NCBI GenBank assembly: GCA_031002005.1
Contig: JARYHS010008074.1
Coordinates: forward strand, 275,405,930-275,469,929
DNA from: Vandiemenella viatica
Taxonomy: Eukaryota > Arthropoda > Insecta > Orthoptera > Morabidae
Reading direction: 5' to 3'
DNA: 64,000 nt
In this document: in pieces, positions 35,626-47,870 of the stretch
How the letters are laid out: each line of letters starts with the position of its first letter
How positions within the stretch are numbered: position 1 is the stretch's first letter
Notes under the pieces: generated by a model
Seen by the model: the letters and a program-made list of their open reading frames with translations, nothing else
Told to the model about the DNA's origin: nothing
Database searches by the model: none
Program-made: the position numbers and the translations under genes

Positions 35626-36965
35626 AACAATGTTATCACATGGGTATGTCACATAATAATATTCTTAAACGTTGGAACTGAGGACAAGATACCACAAAAA
35701 CTTAGGCAGTGAAAAAGTTATGATGGGCAGAAGTAGTACCCATGTCAGCAATCTACAGTTACCAAGTGCTTAAAAGATTGCAAGCTGACGTTATGGCTGC
35801 ATTAAGCACACTAGTGATAGGGCCTCACCCCTCTCCACCCAGTGGGAATGGGATGAGAAGTAATCTAGTAAAACCCTCTGGAAGCTCTCAGTCTCACAGT
35901 TATAAGTTTCTTCCATAATCATTGTATTGATACAGTTGGAAACACAGCCAGGAACCACCAGCTACTGCTGTAGAGGTGAAGTCATCTCCAGCAGCAAGAA
36001 ATGTTCAACAGAAATCAATTAGGTAGTATCTACTGGATATGGAAATAGATCTATCAAATGTTGACAAGTTTTCAATGAATCACCCATCATGTCTGGGTTA
36101 AAAAAATGACCAAATAGCATGCTTGTTCTCCTCATTCCCATGAAGGTGGTGGTTAGCCAAGAGCTAACTCAAGAAAAATGGACCCAAGCAATGCATATAA
36201 AGTTACTCCCATGTCTTTGTAACCATATTTATATATATTAAATATAAATAGACAAAACACAAATAACAGAATTTTTTATTCAACTATAGAACATTTTGAA
36301 GTGCTGAAGGAAACTGCCTCCCAGAGTAATTGTTAGTCAGGAGCATAGAGGGGGTTAATTCAAACAGAGGACAGGGAGAGGGTCAGTAATTTAAGCTAAT
36401 ACTCAAGCATTGAAAAACATCGATACTAATCTCTGGTGCGTGAAAAGAGCAAATCGATACTATTATAAATCTGTAAGCAAGCTGCGGATGTTGTTTTCAA
36501 ATTTTTAGCTTATAGTCTGGATTAAAATCTGCAAAACTATCTTATGCAAGGTCAAGCTGAAACCTCTACAGGATACTCCAGAGCCACTAAAATCTCAATT
36601 TGAGAATATAAAAAATAAAAAAACTTCTTTAAACATGTGCATGCCTACAACCATGCATTTCAGATGACATTCTTTGGGGGAAAGGAAATGGGGGGAAAGG
36701 AAATAAGGGAAAAGAAACTTCATACACAGTTCAAGGTCAGGTTTACCACCTTATTGGATAATTGTTACCCATAAAAAATTTGACATCAAAGTTCCTGCAA
36801 ATCTGTTTCATTTCAGGTCATCAGACAAAAGTCGAAGCATGTATGTTGGCTTCTGGAAATCTAAACCGAACAATTGTTGTGGAATTACAAAGTCTATTGC
36901 ACAATAACAACCAATATGTGTTTTAAAGAATGCTGGGCAATTTATTCCTGACAGTGATTAACATA
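35626..36965. other. Intronic sequence, nothing recognised
   Basis: No feature identified apart from a short G-rich patch at about 36675-36710. Confidence 0.4.
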
Positions 36966-36969
36966 ATTA

Positions 36970-37245
36970 CTATTTGGTGATAAGCACAAACCACAGACCA
37001 AGTAATAACAAGCCAGCGACTAATGAGATAGTTGCAGTTTTATGAATGAGCATCATGGAAGTCATATCAACACTCTTCACACTCGTGATAATCGATTGCA
37101 GCGAATGAGCGAAGCAAACTGTGTGTACAACACTCTGCAATACCTGCTTGTGTTTTTTTGAGGTGAGGATGGGTACCATTTTGATCCTTGCAGTGTTAAT
37201 CTGTTGTCTGGTGTAAAAACAAGCAAAAAGACATCTGTCCTTCAA
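36970..37245 (-). other. Unrecognised 91-codon open frame with a C-terminal hydrophobic helix
   Basis: The frame ends TISLVAGLLLLGLWFVLITK, a 20-residue strongly hydrophobic stretch that would be a tail-anchor-like transmembrane helix. The rest (SKKHKQVLQSVVHTVCFA, SLQSIITSVKSVDM) has no motif I can assign. It ends right where the Helitron coding remnant begins on the other strand. It may be chance, an old processed fragment or a Helitron-captured exon; I have no evidence to choose. Confidence 0.25.
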
Positions 37246-39051
37246 TTTTATGCTTACTGTTTAATGGTCAGAGAACGGATAGCAAATTATTTTATCAGTA
37301 TTTGGTAGATATGTTCATTAAAACAGAATCAGAATATTTGCTGTACATGAGGACTTAAAGATGTTTACGAGCAGAGAATTAAATACATTTGCAATATGCT
37401 ATGAGGCAGGACGTTGCTATCAAAGATGTGGGTAAATTCATTATTTTGCCGTAAAGTTTTATAAGTGGACCCTGCTATAAGTGTGAACGCAGCCAAAATA
37501 CCTTCATTTATGCGAGGAAGTATAGTGGTCCAAATTCGTTTATAACAATCACTACCAACTCAAAATGGGATGAAATCACGAATGAACTTTTTGAAGATCA
37601 GGTGTATTATGCACGACACAATATTACCTTGTGTGTAAAACTAAAGAAATCCATGGAACTCCTAAATAAAAATTGGCATGGTATAGTGTAATATGTTTTC
37701 TGTCGAATGGCAGAAATGAGGTTTGCCCCATGCCCATATTCTCCTTAGTTAGAGCAAAATATTATCTAACACCTTGGATAAGAGCAGAATTTCCAAACAT
37801 GGCCACAGATCCTGTCACTACAAAATCTTATGGACCACTCAATTCTCAATTACCTTATATGAAAAACAACCATTGTTGTAAAAGGTTTCTGAATCCATTG
37901 AATAAACAGACAATAATCGTAGCAGATGGCTATCTGTCATATTGCTGCAAAGCTGTTTAAGATGGCAGATTCACGGCAAAAGTTCATGCGTGACAATATT
38001 ATTTTCTGTACTTTTATGCACCTCTGAGGACCCACCTAAATAATGAATATTGTGGGATCATACAGACTGTCAAGTATTTAAGTAAAGGCAATGATCAAGC
38101 TACATTTAGTATTTGCAGTTATTATGATGAGATGAGACATAAATCTGGTAGAATTTTATCATTCCCAAGCCATGGAAGATTTCCACCAGTTTTTCATTGG
38201 AAAACGGACATAAAATTTATTTTCTCTCATCCAATATCTAAGAACAACTGAGCAATCCTAGAAACACCACACTTCTTGCATTCTTCCAATTGTGCAGGCG
38301 AGACATTTGCCAAACTTTGCTGTACGAGGAAGTTCCCAGATATTAAACCTTCAACGGAAAAAGAGGTGTTTTCAATAGAAGATGACGAGGTATCCCAGTT
38401 GCTAATCATCCTGTTATCTAAAAGGAAAAGGCATATCAACGATTATTACTTCACACTGTGCGAGAATCTACCTCCTTTGCTGGTCTTAGAACTGTTGATG
38501 GTTTTGAATATGCTACCTCTGAAGCGGCATGCATTGCTAGACACTTGCTGGAAAATGAAAATCACTGGGATAATTCTTTAGAGATAATGCTTTACAATTG
38601 GCATCCCCGAGTGATAGTTTACCCAAATTATTTGCTGTAATGTTGGTTTTTAGCAATTGTCCAATGCTAACTAACTATGGTTGAAAATTAGGAGTACCTT
38701 GTACATAAGATAATGAATGAAATTACATGAAAGGAGTCCAATAAAAACAACCACAACTATAACCCAGAAATTATAAATAGGTCCATTCTCAAGTTACAAG
38801 ACTTCATAACCTCTATTAATTGCAGTTCTCTAAAACACTACGGACTGTTGAAACCTACAATGAGGAACAAATATAAAAAAAAAAAAGCTTTAGTAGTGGG
38901 GTTGCCAGGTATTGTGGCAATGCTGCTATTGAGAGGGGAGACCAAGCATTCCTGTTACAATATGCCACTGGGCATAGAGTTCAATGACATTGCATTATGT
39001 GACCTATCCAAACAAAGTAACAAAGCCAAAGATATCAGAATATGTGATATT
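37240..39051 (+). pseudogene. Helitron Rep/helicase remnant, 5' part
   Basis: Plus-strand frames follow the Helitron protein. LMVRERIANYF and FIKTESEYLL (Helitron-like N domain, about 37260-37350) are followed by NPKWDEI-type sequence NGMKS/TQNGMK with DEITNELFEDQVYYARHNI (about 37570-37625). At 37703-37745 VEWQK-stop-GLPHAHILL gives the HUH motif (HAH) of the rolling-circle Rep nuclease. Then TVKYLSKGNDQATF, STSFAGLRTVDGFEYATSEA, LLENENHWDNSLE, FITSINCSSLKHYGL, and the helicase block GIVAMLLLRGETKHSCYNMP followed by LGIEFNDIALCDLSKQSNKA. It breaks off at RICDI exactly where a 2.96-kb element is inserted. Several stops. Confidence 0.85.
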
Positions 39052-42010
39052 AATAGCAGTTACCCGCGACTTCGTAAACTTTGAAGAGTGTTGTAATATA
39101 AGATTTTCTTGAGAGGTCTGGTTGCTCAGTGGTTAGGGCATCCAACTGGAGATGGAAAAGTCCCCAGCTTGAACCATACTCTCGGCGAGGATTTTCAAAG
39201 GTCCTTAGCTCGACCTTCATTTCTGACATAGGTTATTGTGTGATGTGAATTACGCCAGAATTCTCACTTGGTTCTGATTCTGTGTTGAACTGTGGGTCCT
39301 CTATGTCCGGCAGGATTACTGGGTTACGTTAAGAGGCTACGAAAGGGGCTGATTGCGGAGACGTAAAGAAGCCTTGTCATCAGGTCAATACGACCATACA
39401 ATTTATTTTAGAGCTATTTTTAATAGTAATAGTAGTAATGAATGTTGCAATAAAATGAAAATTTATTTATGTTCCACAACTACTTCATTGAATTTTTAAA
39501 ACAATAAGGATATTCTGTTTGTTAGGAGTATTTTCAGTTTAATACATCCGTATATACAATATTGAGTATTTGTCTCCTAGGTTTCGGCTATTTTCATAGC
39601 CCTAGTTTTCTTACATTTCTTTGAAAGATTTGAATTTCGTTTACCCAGCATCTCTTAAAATTACTAATTTCATCTCGCGAATACAAATGAATATAGTTTT
39701 AATTAATGGAAGCTCAAAACATCAAAATATTAGCAATACATTGATGGAATTGACTAAATATCAACAACAAAAAATACTAACATCCAAACAGCAAATAAAT
39801 ACTTAAGTGGCCCAAGGACGTTCATTTCTGTTAAAAAAAATTGCTATACTAAAAATGAATATTATGATTTGCATTGAAAATCTTTAAAAAAAGAGAACTT
39901 AATTTGCTCTTTGAATATTGAATTTGTTTTGAGAATATATTTGTTCCATCAACAGAAATTTACATATTATAGTAGTAAGTATAGTAGTAATTGATTCTTT
40001 TATCGATAATGATCAGTGATATTGTGGAAATGGTTTCTCTATCTGTGGAAACAGTTGAGTTGCCTGTAGACCAGTTTACTATAGTTCATTCGTTTCGATC
40101 CATTAATTCTGCGCTAAAATATACATTTCAATGTTAAAGTAGTAATTGATTCTTTCTTCATAATTGGTTTCTCAATCTGCCAACAGAATTGAATGTCTAC
40201 CGGCAAATTACCACTCTGCTTGTCTGCCACTCTACTATCTGAATAAAACATTTATAAATTTCAAAAATCTATTTCTGTCAACGCCACGTGTTCTGCTAAA
40301 TCATCCTAGCTTATTAAAAATCTTTTAATACAATATCGGAACAAAGCAACACATGACATCACTAAAATGGCACTATTGAAATAACTAATGTTTCATTCTG
40401 GCCCAGGCTGCACATCAATCAAGTCACAAACTCAGTTAATATTACCGCTAGAAAATCACTATAGGGATGCATGTTAGTGACGTCACGAATAGCGAAATAA
40501 ACTTGACTTATTATTTCAGATCGCGATACTAAATGAACCCGAATAAGTTCGCTGGCAATGTGGCGTTCGTAAAAAAGCATTAAATTAAATACTGAATACA
40601 TCTGAAACTACATTCAGCAGCATGAACTATGTTGTTAGCTTCAGGACAATTATTGAAGTAACATAATTAAAAATTTATACTAAAATACTTGTAACTTACA
40701 GTGCACAACGGAAAGTCCATAATTCTCTACAATTGTTAATATTGCTGGTCAAGTTTACATCGTGATAAAGTGACTTATTGCTCGTGATTTAGTAGGGTGT
40801 ACAATGAAACTAATTGTGATAGTAATTTATGCTATAATAATTAGGAATCTTGATATAGAAAATTCTGTTACTACTCGAAATGTAGTTCCAGTGCATTTAA
40901 TGTGTTGAGATGTGTTCGTATCGTTTGATTTTGTAGCAGCAATATTAGCAGAAATAGTGGTTTGGTTGAAATGCAGCCTGGACCAGAATGTTTTTTTACA
41001 GTATAAGGCAGAAGGAATTTAGTTATTATTAGTAATCAATAAGCAGCTTTCATAAACTCTGTGTAAATGAGGTGTATTGTGTTGTAAACGACTTCCAGTG
41101 TTGCTTCATGTAATGATAAGTTTCTACATTAGCCCATTGAATACATTCATTTTAAGTGAAGGATTCGATAGATATTTGCAGAATATTGAACAGTAATTAA
41201 AAGTACTGTTTCGTAAATCATAGTCTCAACTATTTGTACAAAAATTTTGAACGAAAAATAAAAAGGGTTAGTTAAGTTTTAAATTTTTGCAAAAATAATT
41301 TGTAATACAGACTATATAGTAACAAAAAAGAAACAGGAAATAAATTAAAACCGAGATAGAACAGAATCCTTTACATTTTTATAAATACAACATTTCAGAC
41401 ACGACAATTTTGCATTTCTAATGAACCGACTTTCGTGCTGGTATACTCATAGCATTTTACGTTGTTTTTCCCCAAGCTTTGATTTTTCAGATTTATTATG
41501 ATGCATATATTATGAACGAAATTATGGTGTAATATTTGAGATGTCATACTATTTTATGTATGCAAATGAAATAATCTCTTTGCTAACTTAACAACAGTAC
41601 CTACCTTTTTTAAAAATTTAAGGTTAAGTACAGATTATATTTCCTGCTTCCAAAATATTATTTGTCAAGTGCGTCAGATTTATGGCTTTTAAACTGAACG
41701 CAAACTTGCATATGTAAGAAGGTTTTTGCTTTTATTTCTGAAAAGTAGTGTTTGCGATTTATGTAAAAGAGTAAATGTGGCACGGCTGTCTACGAAGTAG
41801 GAAACTCTTTGTTGTTTGCAATTGATATTAATGGCAATTTCTAAAAGAACTATGCGTTTTTGCAGGATAAAATCTATCCTATGTCACTTCGCACACAATT
41901 AACTGACTTCATGCCAAATTTCATTTAAATATGTTGAGTTATTAAGGGATGATTGATTCTAGAAGTACATCCAAACACACATCCGAATTTTCTCATTTAT
42001 AGATATATAG
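39052..42010. mobile_element. 2.96-kb unclassified element inserted in the Helitron helicase (type D)
   Basis: It begins AATAGCAGTTACCCGCGACT and ends TATAGATATATAG. ATT is repeated on both sides (39049-39051 and 42011-42013). Removing it restores the reading RICD-II-WDEC in frame. It is AT-rich and non-coding, shares the module GGTTGAAATGCAGCCTGGAC (about 40971) with the element at 14842-19331, and carries a SINE at 39114-39410. Confidence 0.75.
39114..39410 (+). repeat. tRNA-derived SINE, family 2, nested in element D
   Basis: The head GGTCTGGTTGCTCAGTGGTT then AGGGCATCCAACTGGAGATG and CAGCTTGAACC gives A- and B-box-like regions. The body contains GATTCTGTGTTGAACTGTGG then GTCC and a CCGGCAGGATTACTGGGTTA segment. 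It shares its core with the copy at 4510-4770. Confidence 0.7.
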
Positions 42011-43030
42011 ATTATATGGGATGAATGTACTACGGCTCACAAAAATGCAGTAGAGGCTGTTGATCAGTCACTACAAGACATTCATAATGGTAACAGAGTA
42101 ACATAATGGGTGGCATTACATTTCTTTTCTGGAGATTTCCACTAAACACTAAATGTAATACCAAGAGGAACCCGAAGTGATTGCCTGTATAAAATGATCA
42201 TCTTTATGGTTCAAAATTCAAAAATATTTTGTAAAGAACACGAGAACATATCTCTTAGGATCCCAAGTCTCAATATTTTTCCAAAATTTTACAAACAATT
42301 GGCATAGGAGCCATGCCAGAGACAAACTGAAAAATAAAATTGACTTTGCTGCTTTGTATTACGGTTCTAAAATTGATGATCTAATTTCCAAAGTGTATCC
42401 CAATGTAGGAAATACTACCAACAAAGAAAAATCTTGGTTTTATCAACATGTAATACTTGCACCCAGAAATGAAGAAATGACTGGCATTAACAACTCCAGC
42501 CTAGAAATGATTAATAACGTTCATTACTTACACTGCTATTAACACAGTGGTAGATCAAAAAGGTGAGACCAAGTAGCCAGCTGAATATAAACAATTCCTC
42601 AGCACACATCTGGTCTTCGTGCGCATGAAGTGAATCTTACAGTTGGTACACCACTCATAGTCAGAAACATATCACCACCACATATGTGCAATGGGAGCAG
42701 ATTTCTGGTGAAATCCTTACAAAGTAAGATTCATAGACGCCAATATCTTAACAGGATGTGGAGAGGAAGTACACATTCCACGAATACCATTATTGCCAAC
42801 AAACTCCCACTTCAAATTTAAGCACCTGCAATTCTCAGTGAACTTATGTTTTGCAATGGTGCTCAACAAGTCTCAGGATCAGTGACTAGGAATAGTCAGA
42901 ATTGATATTTGGACACTACATTTTTTTCACGGCCAACTATTCTTGCTCCAGGGTGAGTGGGAGTTCATGTCTGTCTGTATGTATGTGCACCAGGCAGGAA
43001 AACTAGAAACATGGTCTACACACAGGCATT
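42011..43030 (+). pseudogene. Helitron helicase remnant, 3' part
   Basis: It resumes with IIWDECTTAHKNAVEAVDQS (Walker B-type DEC motif), then FFSGDF, VIPRGTRSDC (motif III region), ISLRIPSLNIF-like sequence, DDLISKVYPNVGNTTNKEKS, ILAPRNEEMTGINN, VNLTVGTPLIVRNISPPHMC, and finally FKFKHLQFSV-like and VGIDIWTLHFFHGQLFLAPG, the C-terminal Pif1-like helicase block (AF.MTINK.QGQ; S.GQLY.A.SR). Stops and frameshifts are frequent. The 3' hairpin and CTRR terminus were not identified. Confidence 0.83.
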
Positions 43031-43294
43031 GCAGTGACTGACCTACCAAGAAAGGTAAAAGTAACATCTTATATCACTAAAACATCGCTTCACTTATTTA
43101 ATGTGAAAAATTAAATCCTTTCTAAACTACAATTATTTATTCTTTGCGCAATAATTACCTATGCATATTAGTACAGTTAATTTTTCAGGTAACTTTATGT
43201 GTCAATTAGTAACCTACTATTTAAATAAATAATATTATGTAAATATAGGTAACAAAGGAAAAATGCCGCGAGGCAATATTTACATGGAAAAAAA

Positions 43295-43645
43295 TGAGGA
43301 AAAAAACACACACAACATTCACCAAAGTTGAAGGGAGGAGGGCAGCAGCAACACACAAAAGAAATACACAAACAAAAAATACAATATTTCGGGTGAAAAC
43401 CCCTTTTTCAAGATAGAGGTTGGTGGCTGGGATTGTGTTCTATGAGTGGCTGCATTGAACGCAAGTCTTGGGCAAGCCCAGCCACCAACCTCTAACTTGA
43501 AAAAGGATTTTCACCCAAAATATTATATTTTTGTTTGTTTGTGTGTGTGTGTGTGTGGTTTTTTTCTTCTTTTTTTGTGTTGCTGCTGCCCTCCTCCCTT
43601 CAACTTTGGTGATTGTTGGGTGTTTTTTTGCCTTTCGTTTCCTTA
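43295..43645. repeat. PLE-terminus inverted repeat (hairpin)
   Basis: Left arm 43295-43440 and right arm 43470-43645 are inverted copies. CACCAAAGTTGAAGGGAGGA and GGGCAGCAGCAACACA at 43320-43357 pair with TGTGTTGCTGCTGCCC and TCCTCCCTTCAACTTTGGTG at 43578-43613. GAGGTTGGTGGCTGGG pairs with CCCAGCCACCAACCTC. The loop is about 30 bp. An expanded GT run (43538-43558) sits in the right arm. The 160-codon minus-strand frame across it is a low-complexity artefact. Confidence 0.85.
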
Positions 43646-45968
43646 TATTATGTAAAAATATAAATGAAACAAAACTGTCCGGCATCAGTATGAAAACCAA
43701 ACATAAGGTAACAAACAAAGGAAAGTTTTCAGGACATTTACAATTCATGCTTCTCGATGTTAATATTTGGTAATAGAATAGAATCCGTAAATAATTTCCA
43801 CATACACCATGAGCATGCAGCAGCAGGCAAATCCTAGTAACATAATAAAATTTTAACAATATAAATAAGCAAAAATAAATAAATAAAAAATATAACAAAG
43901 AATCTTTGAAGTTAAACATCATCTCTGGTTAGTGGTGATTCAATTTATGAAGCACGGATGGAGAAAGAGTAGAATAAGGTTAACCACTGAAATATTGTGC
44001 TACGTGTGTTTTTCTTTTGCGTTCGTTGTTCCCAGTCGCTGTCAGCTGGACACCTTTTGTAAATAGAGTTATTGGCCCTGATTTTTCTGTAACGATCCTA
44101 TCACAAGACTCATATCAGAACCATGGTTGAATTCCATTCTTAACACTTAGCCACGTCTTCAAAAAGACAGTCTGTCAGTCTTAACCACTTGGCATGACAG
44201 GACTCTTAGGGTGGGTCACCATACTGATGGAAGTGGGGTATTATAGCTGAATTTATGGTGGTCAAATCAACAGAACTGTGGTAAAAAGTAAAATATAAAT
44301 GGATTAATGATAACTTGGTCCACAACAAGGGGTGAACAAATACTGTAAAACAGTAAAAAGACAATGTAGATGCAGAGAACCAAAATGGAAAAATGATAAA
44401 ATGTAACAAGTGTTGGGCTCTGTGATGGTCACAGTCAAACGAAAGGGTCTAAGTGAGGAATAAACAGGCAGTTCGAAAATAAATGGACAGATCTGGCAAA
44501 TAAAAAAAACTAATTTTGTTAGGAACTGCATAGGCATTACTCAAAATGGCCGAAACTTAAAGGTTACATGGGATCAACAATGGTGAATTGGTGTGGCAGA
44601 TGGACATTAAATATAAGGAATGAAACCACAAGAAAGAAAGTAGGAAAGAAAAGGAAACACTAGATAGATACAATTAGGACAAATGTGAAAGGAGAGCCAA
44701 AAGGCAACAAGCTTAGCAATAACGGGGCAGAAAGTAATGTCATGAGGTGATAATATGGAAAGGAATGATAAAATACACCCATCACACAACATCGCAGTTG
44801 GAGGAGGAGGGCAGCAACAACAAAAAACAATCCACAAACACCAAACATATCCTTTCCTGCTGTGCCCTAACTTATGAAAATAGAAACATGTAACTGTGTT
44901 TGTACAGGCACACATAACCAACACACAAGCATGATTTAAGTGGCGCTGTTAACTGCAGGTTGCCATGTGGGCTCCATTACTTTTTACGAGTAAGGGCATA
45001 GCCCAAAATGAGTTTTTTTAAAATGCATTTTCTGTCACTGGTGCTCTCCTCCCTTCAAGTATGGTAGGTGAGTGATGGATGTTATTTTCTTTCCTTTCCA
45101 TTTTAATATCACTCATGGCATTTCTTCCTGCTCCTTGCTGCAAATATATTTATTGTAAATACATGTATGATATGACCACTGACAACAACTGAAGAAGATT
45201 TTCTAATGACTGAAGTAACACAGAAGTCCACAAGTTATTCTTTAAGAAATACATGAAAATGATCTGAAAGAATCTGGAAAAGATAGATAAAAGCAGACCC
45301 ATCACTTACCAAAGTAGAAGGAAGGAAGTGTGGGGTGGCAAAAAAACCACTACATAAACACGATGTCCAGCCCCTACAATATTAAGTAAGGGCCATGGCA
45401 ATAATGTTGTGTTTTTTGTGCAGTGTTTTTTGTAGCTGCAGTATACCCTCCTACAATTTTGGTATGTGGAGGGTCTATTTTATCTTTTGTTTTGATATTA
45501 ATATCACCTCAGAATTTTTTACTGCTCCATTGTGTCTAAAATCGAAGAATTTTTGATATCTGAATCTGATATGCCTTAGCCAGAAAATATTACAACTTCA
45601 AGTGTTTATAAAATATAGTTACACTGGATGTCCAGTTGAGAAAATGCAAATATGAATGTCATGAATTTTTTTTTTTTAAAATGAATGTGGTTGTCATATC
45701 CAATGAATACACTCTGACTTGCCAAAAGAAATGGGATAGCCATCTAATAATGTGTGCAGAATCGTTTATCTATGTAATGCAGAAAATCAACATGAAAGAA
45801 CTCGACTGATAAGCAAACACACTAAGAGAAATGTGCAGCCATGCTGCCTCAACAGTTGCTAATAACTGTGGTTGTGGTAGGCGCTGAAGTTTAAGCAGTA
45901 ACAAATTTCTTCCAAATTTCTTCATATACTGTTCACTTTTCACTTCATACCCTTTTGTTATATACATT
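43646..45968. repeat. Scattered PLE terminal and non-coding fragments
   Basis: Further inverted pairs of the same terminal motif occur at about 44755-44870 with 44960-45115, and at 45280-45340 with 45440-45500. AAGGCAACAAGCTTAGCAAT (44700) resembles AAGGCAACAATATCAGCAAC at 25672, the 5' region of PLE copy i. No intact coding block was found. Confidence 0.5.
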
Positions 45969-47870
45969 AACCAGACGACCCGTGCGAAAATTTCGCAAAT
46001 AAAATGCGATTAATAGTGAGGTTGAATGCTTGTAATATAATGAAAAGTAGAACCGTACTTTTGTAGTAGATTTTTTTTTTTTTTTAGCGTAATAGGTACG
46101 CATCAAAATACTTACAACATATTACGAAACAGTTAGAAAAATTTAACACACTCTTTATTTACGACAAACTGTCACTGACTTTAACAGAATACAACCAACC
46201 TAAACAAAATGCACGCAACATCTCTGTGATATTTGTTGCTGTGCAAATAAAATGTTTACATTGGAATTGTATGGCAAAACGAAAGTGTTTCCGCAACAGA
46301 AAAAAATATCCGAAAAGCTATTATTGACATCCCTCTAATCTCTGCTGCTGCAATCTAGGGACTTGGCTCTGAACTGTCTCATACGCGCTACCACTTTAAG
46401 CACCAAATTCCAAAAAAATCTTTCTTAATTTATGATTTTACCTAACTGGAGACCTTAATCTTTAAAACGATATGATATTTATCAATTTCGGCTAGGTATT
46501 GAGAAGAAACAAACATACAAGCTGTGGAAATAATATTGATACTTTTGTCCTTTAAGGGTCGAATTCCAAAAAAAATCCTTTTATAAAATATGGCGTGACC
46601 AAAGCAGCCACCATGGTCTTTAAAATGATACCTAATTAACCGATTTCAGTTAGTTATCAAATGAGGTAAAAAAATGTTTTAGAAGCGATGATATTTTTGC
46701 CCCTTAAGGGATTTGGAGAAAGTTTTTCTTAAAATTTCATGTGACCAAAGTGGATAATTTAATATTTAAAACGATACCCCATTTATTAATTTTGGTTAGG
46801 TATCAAGGGAAATAAATAGCTCGCGACAGAAAAATGCATTGTAGAAATATTCATACCTTTGCCCTCAAAGGGTAGAATTTTGAAAAATTTCTTTCTTAAA
46901 ATGTGGTTTAACGGAACCGAAGACCTTACGAAGACCACAATATTTAAAATGATACGTCGTTTATCAATTTTGTTTAGTTATCAAGGGAGGTAAATGACTC
47001 AAGACACAATAAACACACTTTAGAAATACTGATATTTATGCCCGTTAAGGGTCGAATGCCGAAAAATTCCTTTCTTAAAATATAATGTTACCATGGCGGG
47101 GACCTTAATCTTTAATATGATACCTCATTTATCTATATCAGTTGGGTATCAAGGGAGATAAATGGCTCGTGACACAAAAATCCGTTGTAGAAAAATTTAT
47201 ACTTTTTCCCTTTAATGATTGAATTCCAAAAACATTCATACTTAAAATATGATGTCGCAAAGCTGAGACATTACTACTCATAGTCCTACCTCATTTATCG
47301 ATTTTAGTTAGATATCCAGGGAGATAAATGGCTCCAAACACAAAAAACGCATTTTAGAAAAATTGACATTTTTGCCGTTTAAGGGTTGAATTATGAAAAA
47401 TTCCTTTCTTAAAATATAATGTTACCACGGCGGAGACATTAGTCTATAATATGATGTCTCATTTATCTATATCGGTTAGATATCAAGGTAGATAAATAGC
47501 TAGTGACACAAAAACGCATTGCAAAAGTATTGATACTTTTGCCATTTTTGGGATGATTTCCGAAATTTTTCTGTCTTAGTATATGATGTCACTAAAGCGG
47601 AGATCTTAATCTTTAAGATGATACGTCATTAAACGATTTCAGATAGATATCTAGGAAGATAAATGACTTGTAACACAGAAAACAGCATTTTAGAAATATT
47701 GACATTTTTGCCCTTTAAGGGTCGAAATCCAAAAACTTCCTTTCTTAAAATATGGTGTGACCAAAGTGGAGACCATAAGCTTTAAAAAGACACCTCATTC
47801 ATTGATTTCTGTTAAGTATGAAGGAAGATACAGACTAGTGACAAAAAATTACCTTATAGATAATATATAT
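45969..47870. mobile_element. Modular tandem-repeat element, copy A
   Basis: It starts AACCAGACGACCCGTGCGAA then AATTTCGC, and ends ACCTTATAGATAATATATAT. The interior from about 46400 is a run of degenerate modules of roughly 150-160 bp. Each contains, in order, TTTGCCCTTTAAGGGTCGAA, a TTCCTTTCTTAAAATAT block, a GGAGACCTTAATCTTTAA block, TCATTTATCTATATCGGTTA and GATATCAAGGGAGATAAATG. There is no coding potential. The same start, modules and end occur at 54621-56308. Confidence 0.72.

Noticed and set aside
43440..43922. 160-codon minus-strand open frame
   Set aside because: It runs across an inverted repeat, a GT microsatellite and a K/T-rich low-complexity stretch; no motif, and it is explained by the PLE-terminus hairpin.
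45969..47870. CRISPR-like or centromeric satellite interpretation of the repeat array
   Set aside because: Modules are too long and degenerate for CRISPR, the context is eukaryotic, and the shared unique ends with copy B fit a dispersed element better than a satellite.
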